Source: Vibrio sp. CK2-1 (GTDB lineage: Bacteria > Pseudomonadota > Gammaproteobacteria > Enterobacterales > Vibrionaceae). From it: DNA of 64,000 nt. Shown here piece after piece: positions 58,032-64,000 of the stretch. The notes under the pieces were generated by a model. The model was not told the origin of the DNA, ran no database searches, and worked only from the letters and a program-made list of their open reading frames with translations. The number at the start of each line of letters is the position of its first letter. Position 1 is the first letter of the stretch. The stretch covers positions 310,001-374,000 of the forward strand of contig NZ_JAKKCJ010000002.1 in assembly GCF_021726515.1 (NCBI RefSeq). The letters are read 5' to 3'. Both the position numbers and the translations under genes were made by a program.

Positions 58032-58913
58032 ATGAAATTGATATTTGGCCGCGGCCCTTCTTTACAACTGCGTTTATTTTTCGCACTGATCTTATCAGCC
58101 GGCTTAATGCTGGCTGATAGTCGTTTAGATACTTTTTCAAATGTTCGATATCTACTCAATAGTTCGGTAGCGCCAATTCAATATGCGGCGAATTTACCAA
58201 GAAGCATGTTTGATGGAATGTACGAACGTTTAAATAGTATGAAAACCTTGGTGCAAACCAACAGTGCTTTAAAAAACGAAGTTCTTAGCTTGAGGAGTAA
58301 CTTGTTGCTACTTGAGCAATACAAAGAAGAAAATGTTCGTCTGCGAGAACTACTCGGCTCTCCTTATGTAAGAGATGAGCGTAAAGTGGTGACAGAAGTG
58401 ATGGCGGTTGATTCCTCACCTTATCGTCATCAAGTCGTGATAGATAAAGGTCGTACCGATGGTGTTTATGAAGGGCAACCTGTCATTAACGAAAAAGGTA
58501 TTGTCGGCCAAGTGATCAATGTATCGGCTCATAACAGTCGCGTATTGTTATTAACCGATAGTAATAGCTCTATTCCGGTTCAAGTTCTACGTAATGACAT
58601 TCGCGTGATTGCATCAGGCAGTGGCGATATCGACTCGATTCAATTAGAAAACGTGCCAACCAGTACTCATATTGAAACCGGTGATTTACTGGTGACTTCG
58701 GGCTTAGCGGGTCGTTACCCTGAAGGTTATCCGGTGGCTTATGTCACAAGCGTCAAAAATGATAACCACCTTCCTTTTGCTGAAATTGTCGCGAAACCTG
58801 TAGTGGAATTTGATCGTCTACGTTATTTATTGTTGGTGTGGCCCGATCAAGAGCGTCAAAAGCAAGCTCAAACCATCGAATTAACTGAAGACGAGGCGAT
58901 TGGTAATGACTAA
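58032..58913 (+). CDS. mreC: Rod-shape protein MreC
   Basis: MreC is a 293-residue bitopic protein that links MreB to periplasmic wall enzymes. It has an N-terminal transmembrane helix (about 12-28), a coiled coil (about 65-110) and the periplasmic beta domain with the IDKGRTDGVYEGQPVI and ITSGLAGRYPEGYPV-type segments. It overlaps mreD by 8 bp. Confidence 0.96.
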   Translation: MKLIFGRGPSLQLRLFFALILSAGLMLADSRLDTFSNVRYLLNSSVAPIQYAANLPRSMFDGMYERLNSMKTLVQTNSALKNEVLSLRSNLLLLEQYKEENVRLRELLGSPYVRDERKVVTEVMAVDSSPYRHQVVIDKGRTDGVYEGQPVINEKGIVGQVINVSAHNSRVLLLTDSNSSIPVQVLRNDIRVIASGSGDIDSIQLENVPTSTHIETGDLLVTSGLAGRYPEGYPVAYVTSVKNDNHLPFAEIVAKPVVEFDRLRYLLLVWPDQERQKQAQTIELTEDEAIGND

Positions 58914-59394
58914 TCACTTATTTAGAAGCAAGTTAATTATTTGGGTCTCCTTTTTTATTGCTCTTATTCTGCAAGCTGTACCTTGGCCTGGACCGCTCGA
59001 AATGATGCGTCCAAGCTGGCTTATTCTGGTTTCTAGCTACTGGATATTAGCTTTACCACATCGTGTGAATGTAGGAACCGCATTAATCTTAGGCTTACTT
59101 TGGGATTTGGTGATCGGTACCACGTTAGGTGTTCACGGTATCGTCATGTCGATTACTGCATACCTTGTTGCATTAAACTTCCAAGTATTACGTAACATGG
59201 CATTGTGGCAGCAAGGTGTGGTGATTGGTGGATTAACGGTATTGGCTGAGTTCATAGAGTTCTTCGGTGAATTTTTAATAAAAGATATTGATTTTAATCC
59301 TCACCTTCTATGGTCAGGTGTAGTGAACTGCATTTTATGGCCGTGGATGTTCTTACTTTTAAGAAGAGTGAGACGACACTGGCACATGCGCTAG
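58906..59394 (+). CDS. mreD: Rod-shape protein MreD
   Basis: MreD is a polytopic inner-membrane protein of 162 residues with five or six hydrophobic helices; the pattern LQAVPWPGPLEMMRPSWLIL near the N-terminus is typical. The ATG at 58906 lies inside the last codons of mreC; a TTG at 58900 is a weaker alternative. Confidence 0.93.
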   Translation: MTNHLFRSKLIIWVSFFIALILQAVPWPGPLEMMRPSWLILVSSYWILALPHRVNVGTALILGLLWDLVIGTTLGVHGIVMSITAYLVALNFQVLRNMALWQQGVVIGGLTVLAEFIEFFGEFLIKDIDFNPHLLWSGVVNCILWPWMFLLLRRVRRHWHMR

Positions 59395-59486
59395 GATATC
59401 ATTGTGATTTGAAGCTGCAGTGCTATTAGTTGCACATCTATTCGCACTGCAACTTTGATACAAATAACTTTCACTGGCGAGGCCGC

Positions 59487-60086
59487 ATGTCTAATTCTTC
59501 TGATTCACAGCATCTTAATTTTTACCTGGCTTCAGGCTCTCCGCGACGCAAAGAACTTCTCACTCAACTTGGTTACCAATTCAATATTGTGGTGCCTAAT
59601 ATTGAAGAACAAAAACAGCCTAGCGAATCTCCCGTCGATTATGTAAAACGCCTTTCTCGTGAAAAAGCCCAAGCGGGTGTTAAACTGATTTCATCAATGG
59701 CAGAAGCATCAGCACTTCCTGTTTTAGGGGCTGATACCATCGTGGTTGTCGATGATCACGTTCTCGAAAAACCAAACGATTATGCTGACTGTCTACGCAT
59801 GTTGCAGGCGTTATCCAATCGACAACATCAAGTCATGACTTCTGTGACTGTCGCAACTTCTACTGATCATCACACTAAAGTTGTGATAACTGATGTATGG
59901 TTTAAGTCTTTAACTGAACAAGAAATTGAAACTTATTGGCAAACTGGCGAACCGTGCGATAAAGCAGGTGGCTATGGCATTCAAGGTATTGGTGGCCGTT
60001 TTGTTTCCCGCATTGATGGCAGTTTTCATGCTGTAATGGGGCTACCTTTATATGAGACCGATGAGTTATTGAAGCGATATCTTTAG
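59487..60086 (+). CDS. maf: Maf-family nucleotide pyrophosphatase (YhdE type)
   Basis: Maf proteins hydrolyse non-canonical or excess nucleoside triphosphates (dTTP/UTP for the YhdE type). The ATG at 59487 gives 199 residues with the family motif [13 protein letters not shown] near the start and ADTIVV in the centre; an upstream in-frame ATG at 59430 is not supported by homology. It lies between mreD and rng, the standard order. Confidence 0.93.
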   Translation: MSNSSDSQHLNFYLASGSPRRKELLTQLGYQFNIVVPNIEEQKQPSESPVDYVKRLSREKAQAGVKLISSMAEASALPVLGADTIVVVDDHVLEKPNDYADCLRMLQALSNRQHQVMTSVTVATSTDHHTKVVITDVWFKSLTEQEIETYWQTGEPCDKAGGYGIQGIGGRFVSRIDGSFHAVMGLPLYETDELLKRYL

Positions 60087-60139
60087 AATTTATCTTAGCT
60101 AATTCATTTTTAGCGACCAAAAATTTATGAGGCACAATC

Positions 60140-61609
60140 ATGAGTGCAGAATTACTGATCAACGTCACCCCTAGTGAAACCCGAGTCGCGATGATCGAAG
60201 GTGGACTATTGCAAGAAGTCCACATTGAACGCGAATCACGCCGCGGTATTGTCGGCAATATTTATAAAGGCAAAGTCAGTCGAGTATTGCCAGGTATGCA
60301 AGCGGCTTTCGTGGATATTGGTTTAGATAAAGCGGCCTTTTTACACGCCTCAGATATTGTTCCTCACACCGAATGTGTAGCAGAAAATGAAAAGAAGCAA
60401 TTCCAAGTAAGAGATATTGCTGAATTGGTTCGTCAAGGCCAAGACTTGGTGGTGCAGGTGGTCAAAGACCCACTAGGTACCAAAGGCGCGCGTTTAACCA
60501 CTGATATTACCTTACCTTCGCGTTACTTAGTCTTTATGCCAGGAGCCGCTCATGTTGGCGTATCACAACGTATTGATGACGAAGCAGAGCGTAACCGCCT
60601 AAAACAAACCGTATTGCCTTATTGTGATGAGAATGGTGGCTTTATTATCCGAACTGCTGCAGAAGGGGCAGATAGTGAAGAGTTAGCGCAAGATGCCGCT
60701 TTTCTAAAACGTTTGTGGAATAAGATCAACGAGCGTCGCAGTAAATATAAAACCAAATCGATGCTGTATGGTGAGATCGGTTTAGCGCAGCGTATTTTAC
60801 GTGATTTTGTAGGCACAGAGATCAGCCGTATTCAGGTCGACTCACGTTTAGCCTATGATACGCTGTTGGAGTTTACCGCCGAGTTTGTGCCTAACTTAAC
60901 CGACAAGCTAGAGCTGTATCATGGTGATAAACCGATTTTTGACATGTATGACACCGAGAATGAAGTCCAACGTTCATTAGATCGTAAAGTGGAATTGAAA
61001 TCGGGTGGCTACTTGATTATCGATCAGACGGAAGCGATGACGACGGTGGATATTAATACCGGAGCCTTTGTCGGTCGACGCAACCTAGAAGAAACCATCT
61101 TCAATACCAACATTGAAGCGACTCAGGCGATTGCTCGTCAGCTTCGTCTACGTAACCTTGGCGGTATTATTATTATCGACTTTATCGATATGCTTGAAGA
61201 TGAACATCGCCGTCGCGTCATTCAATCACTAGAACTGGCATTATCGAAAGACCGAGTGAAAACCAATATTAATGGCTTTACTCAGCTTGGTTTGGTTGAA
61301 ATGACCCGCAAGCGTACCCGAGAAAGTATTGAACATGTTCTATGTTCTGGTTGTCCTACTTGTAAAGGTCGCGGTTCGGTGAAAACCGTTGAAACCGTCT
61401 GCTATGAAATTCTGCGAGAAGTGACTCGAGTTAACCGTGCTTATGATGCAGACAAATTTGTGGTGTATGCTGCGGTTGCGGTTGCGGAAGCCTTGCAAGG
61501 TGAAGAGTCACATGCACTCGGTGAGCTCGAAGTATTTATTGGAAAAGAAGTTAAAATTCATGCTGAGCCTTTGTATATTCAAGAGCAGTTTGACGTTGTA
61601 ATGATGTAG
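60140..61609 (+). CDS. rng: Ribonuclease G
   Basis: RNase G (CafA) is an endonuclease that matures the 5' end of 16S rRNA and decays some mRNAs. The 489-residue protein has an S1 domain with an insert (about 38-130), a catalytic DNase I-like region with TVDINTGAFVG and IIIDFIDML (metal-binding Asp residues), and the zinc-link CPTCKG. It lacks the long C-terminal scaffold of RNase E, and its position after maf supports rng. Confidence 0.97.
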   Translation: MSAELLINVTPSETRVAMIEGGLLQEVHIERESRRGIVGNIYKGKVSRVLPGMQAAFVDIGLDKAAFLHASDIVPHTECVAENEKKQFQVRDIAELVRQGQDLVVQVVKDPLGTKGARLTTDITLPSRYLVFMPGAAHVGVSQRIDDEAERNRLKQTVLPYCDENGGFIIRTAAEGADSEELAQDAAFLKRLWNKINERRSKYKTKSMLYGEIGLAQRILRDFVGTEISRIQVDSRLAYDTLLEFTAEFVPNLTDKLELYHGDKPIFDMYDTENEVQRSLDRKVELKSGGYLIIDQTEAMTTVDINTGAFVGRRNLEETIFNTNIEATQAIARQLRLRNLGGIIIIDFIDMLEDEHRRRVIQSLELALSKDRVKTNINGFTQLGLVEMTRKRTRESIEHVLCSGCPTCKGRGSVKTVETVCYEILREVTRVNRAYDADKFVVYAAVAVAEALQGEESHALGELEVFIGKEVKIHAEPLYIQEQFDVVMM

Positions 61610-61620
61610 CGGAGAAAAGA

Positions 61621-64000
61621 GTGACCTTGCCTAAGCGCCTGTGGCGGACTTTATTATGGACAATATTAACGATAGCGGTGGTATGGGCGGTTAGCGTTAC
61701 TTTGCTGCGTCTGTTTCTTCCTAGTCTTGATCGCTATCGTGATGAGATTGAAGCTCAAGTATTGAAATCCACAGGTGTTGAGGTTCAATTTGAATCGATT
61801 CGCGGTTACTGGGGAAATATTACGCCAGCATTAGCACTGAAACATGTACAAGTCTTTTTGCCGGGTGAGCAAATCCCAATTGTCACCGTTGATCGCGCTA
61901 ATGCCGAAATCGATTTGATCCAATCCTTAATTCATCTTCAACCTAAATTAGCGGATATCAAAATTGAAGGACTGCGTGCTGATCTTAGCCGTTGGCCTTT
62001 AATTCCTGAGAAAAATCAAAAACCAACCCCACAATCTGATGCTTCAGATAAATCTCTGAAAAACGTACAAAACTTATTCTTACGCCAACTCGGTGAATTT
62101 TCTTTAGTTGATTCTAGTATTCAGTACTTAGCGCTTAATGGTGAAATTCGTTTAGTCGATATCGAGCGTTTGCGCTGGGAAAATAACGAGAATCAACATC
62201 GAGCTGAAGGTGTGGTAAGTATTGCTGGTGCCAACCTAAACAAGGTTTCTGTGATCGCTAACTTTAGTGAGCAAGGGAACTTACGTTATCTCGATGGGCA
62301 ATTTTTTGTCTCAGCCGAAAATATCCGTGTGACTCCATGGATGCCTCAGTATGTTAAAGAGTCGACCACCATCGATTCTGGTCGAGTCAGCTTAAATTCA
62401 TGGTTAACCCTAAAACAAGGTGAACCAACCGATGCGTTAGTTGAGTTGAAGCCTTCTCATCTCATTTGGGGTAGTGAAGAGAATCAACATCAACTCGATA
62501 TTGATCATGGTGTTGTGAATCTTAAACCGAGCGCTGACGGTTGGAAGATCTTAGGTTCTAACTTTTTAATTAAGACCAATGATGGCAAGTGGCCGCAATT
62601 TCAATTTGCCTTAGACTGGCAACCAGATCATCAAGCGCTGAATTTATCTCGTTTAGACATTGAAAACTTAACCCCTTTGCTGGGTGTGTTGAAAAGCCAA
62701 AATGGCTCAATGGAATGGCTGGATAAATTACAACCCGCCGGTTCGATTGAAGATATTCGCGTCAATATTCCTAAGCAAACAGACAAGCTGACCTATTCCG
62801 CTTCACTAAACAAAGTGGCGATGAAGCAGTGGGATCTACTACCAGGCATTAATAAACTTTCCGCGACCGTGACGGGCGATGCGAATAACGCTTCAATAAA
62901 GGCGACACTGCAAGATGATGTGGTGCCTTATGGCGATGTGTTCCAAGCACCTCTTAATATCGAGCAAAGTAAGATCAATCTGGTATGGCAAAAGTATCAA
63001 ACTGGTTGGAAGCTTTGGGCTGATAAAATTGAAGTCTCGAATTCAGACTTATCGGCAATTGGTGAATTTGAATTAGATTTTCCTGATGATCAATCGCCAT
63101 TTTTATCTTTGTATGTTGAAGCTGACGCTAAAAAAGCTGGCGAGACATGGCGCTATCTACCAACTTTAGCGCTGGGTCGTGATCTGACCGATTACCTTTC
63201 TACTGCGATTCAAGGCGGGACTGCAAAAACGGCTCAAATTCTTTGGTATGGCTCGCTAAACGATTTCCCTTATCTCAACCATAAAGGGATTTTCCAAGCG
63301 AAAGTACCGCTACAAAATGCACGTTTCAGCTTTGATACTGCATGGCCGGCAATTACTGACTTACAACTCGATTTGTTGTTTGAAAATGCCAGCATGTATT
63401 TAAGCTCTGATTCCGCGACATTGATGGATGTACACGCAAGCCATATTGATGGTGTTATTCCTAATTTAGCTCCAGATGGACATATTGAAATCAATGCTAA
63501 AGCACAAGCGGATGGCGAAGCGGTTCGAGACTATATGACCTCAACCCCGCTGGTGGATTCGGTTGGTGCAGCTCTAACGGCGGTGCAAGTTTCAGGGCCA
63601 GTCGATGCTGAGTTTAGTTTAAACATTCCATTTGATGGTAGTGACCCGGATGTCAGTGGTTTTGCGCAATTAAAAGAGAACCCGATTGCGGTACAAACTC
63701 CGTCGATTCAACTTGAAAAAGCAAACGGAAAAATTGAGTTTAAAAATGATGTTGTGACAGGCTCTGGCTTAAAAGCTAACTTGCTAAATCAACCTATTGC
63801 ATTGGATTTTAATAGTCATACCCAAGGTCAGGGCTATGCGGTGAAAATTGATGTGATAGGTGACACCGATATTCCTGAGTTGAAAAAACAAGTGGATTCG
63901 ACGTGGTTGAAGCCTTTAGCGGGGAATGCGCCGTGGAATTTAGGCGTTGATTTGCACTTAAATGATATTGGCTTTACTTATCAAGTTGATGGCAATGCAG
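61621..64000 (+). CDS. yhdP: YhdP family AsmA-like envelope protein, 5' part
   Basis: The open frame runs from GTG 61621 to the window end, giving 793 residues of a protein expected to be about 1270-1300. A GGAGAAAAGA ribosome site precedes the GTG. An N-terminal membrane anchor (about 10-33, LLWTILTIAVVWAVSVTLLR) is followed by a long beta-rich periplasmic region opening with QVLKSTGVEVQFESIRGYWG, typical of YhdP. YhdP and TamB-like proteins move phospholipids to the outer membrane. It follows rng by 11 bp, so the two may be co-transcribed. Confidence 0.9.
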   Translation, partial: MTLPKRLWRTLLWTILTIAVVWAVSVTLLRLFLPSLDRYRDEIEAQVLKSTGVEVQFESIRGYWGNITPALALKHVQVFLPGEQIPIVTVDRANAEIDLIQSLIHLQPKLADIKIEGLRADLSRWPLIPEKNQKPTPQSDASDKSLKNVQNLFLRQLGEFSLVDSSIQYLALNGEIRLVDIERLRWENNENQHRAEGVVSIAGANLNKVSVIANFSEQGNLRYLDGQFFVSAENIRVTPWMPQYVKESTTIDSGRVSLNSWLTLKQGEPTDALVELKPSHLIWGSEENQHQLDIDHGVVNLKPSADGWKILGSNFLIKTNDGKWPQFQFALDWQPDHQALNLSRLDIENLTPLLGVLKSQNGSMEWLDKLQPAGSIEDIRVNIPKQTDKLTYSASLNKVAMKQWDLLPGINKLSATVTGDANNASIKATLQDDVVPYGDVFQAPLNIEQSKINLVWQKYQTGWKLWADKIEVSNSDLSAIGEFELDFPDDQSPFLSLYVEADAKKAGETWRYLPTLALGRDLTDYLSTAIQGGTAKTAQILWYGSLNDFPYLNHKGIFQAKVPLQNARFSFDTAWPAITDLQLDLLFENASMYLSSDSATLMDVHASHIDGVIPNLAPDGHIEINAKAQADGEAVRDYMTSTPLVDSVGAALTAVQVSGPVDAEFSLNIPFDGSDPDVSGFAQLKENPIAVQTPSIQLEKANGKIEFKNDVVTGSGLKANLLNQPIALDFNSHTQGQGYAVKIDVIGDTDIPELKKQVDSTWLKPLAGNAPWNLGVDLHLNDIGFTYQVDGNA

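Overview
The window looks like chromosomal DNA of a marine gammaproteobacterium of the family Vibrionaceae, most likely a Vibrio or close relative. This rests on a complete MSHA (mannose-sensitive haemagglutinin) type IV pilus locus running from csrD/mshH to mshQ, a QstR-type competence regulator between galU and ssb, a PglL-type oligosaccharyltransferase between an aminotransferase gene and uvrA, and protein sequences that read as Vibrio-like throughout. No integrase, transposase, phage gene, tRNA, rRNA or CRISPR array was recognised. Species cannot be assigned from this window.

Layout. (1) 1-3178: 3' end of parE and complete parC (topoisomerase IV). (2) 3241-8570: a heptamer repeat, an EamA-type transporter, the periplasmic proteases degS and degQ, and divergent cell-division genes zapG and zapE. 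(3) 8699-14124: rplM-rpsI with a long leader, the bc1 complex petABC with ATGA overlaps, and sspA-sspB. (4) 14272-22556: methionine/lysine block with metA, a CPA1 antiporter, metH, and lysC behind a lysine riboswitch; metA and metH share a 16-bp MetJ-type operator sequence. (5) 22697-31747: a possible structured leader and a class V aminotransferase, pglL, uvrA (with a LexA box), galU, qstR and ssb. (6) 31806-56359: the msh locus in two blocks, csrD(mshH)-I-J-K-L-M-N-E-G-F and B-A1-A2-C-D-O-P-Q1-Q2. (7) 56942-64000: mreBCD, maf, rng and the start of yhdP.

How the genes work together. The msh block encodes a whole pilus machine. MshI, J and K form the inner-membrane/periplasmic alignment complex, MshL is the secretin, MshM and MshN are accessory proteins, MshE is the c-di-GMP-binding assembly ATPase, MshG is the platform, MshA1 and MshA2 are the pilins, MshB, C, D, O and P are minor pilins, and the two large MshQ proteins are exported. 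CsrD at the head links the locus to RNA-based and c-di-GMP-type regulation. Both the pilin and the MshQ gene are present as tandem paralogues, which are the most lineage-specific protein-level features here.

The most unusual DNA-level signal is a dispersed family of intergenic elements built on a 7-base period (units of the form CTCGTNN or CTAGTNN and their complements, separated by short cores such as GAAGTGCTCGAG). They lie at about 3241, 20661, 20851, 23985, 26037, 42947, 45473 and 56380, always between genes, sometimes inside what should be an operon. The last one contains a 109-bp tandem duplication with one mismatch between two copies. A second item of interest is a possible structured RNA upstream of the aminotransferase gene. 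All functional statements about these two are inference.
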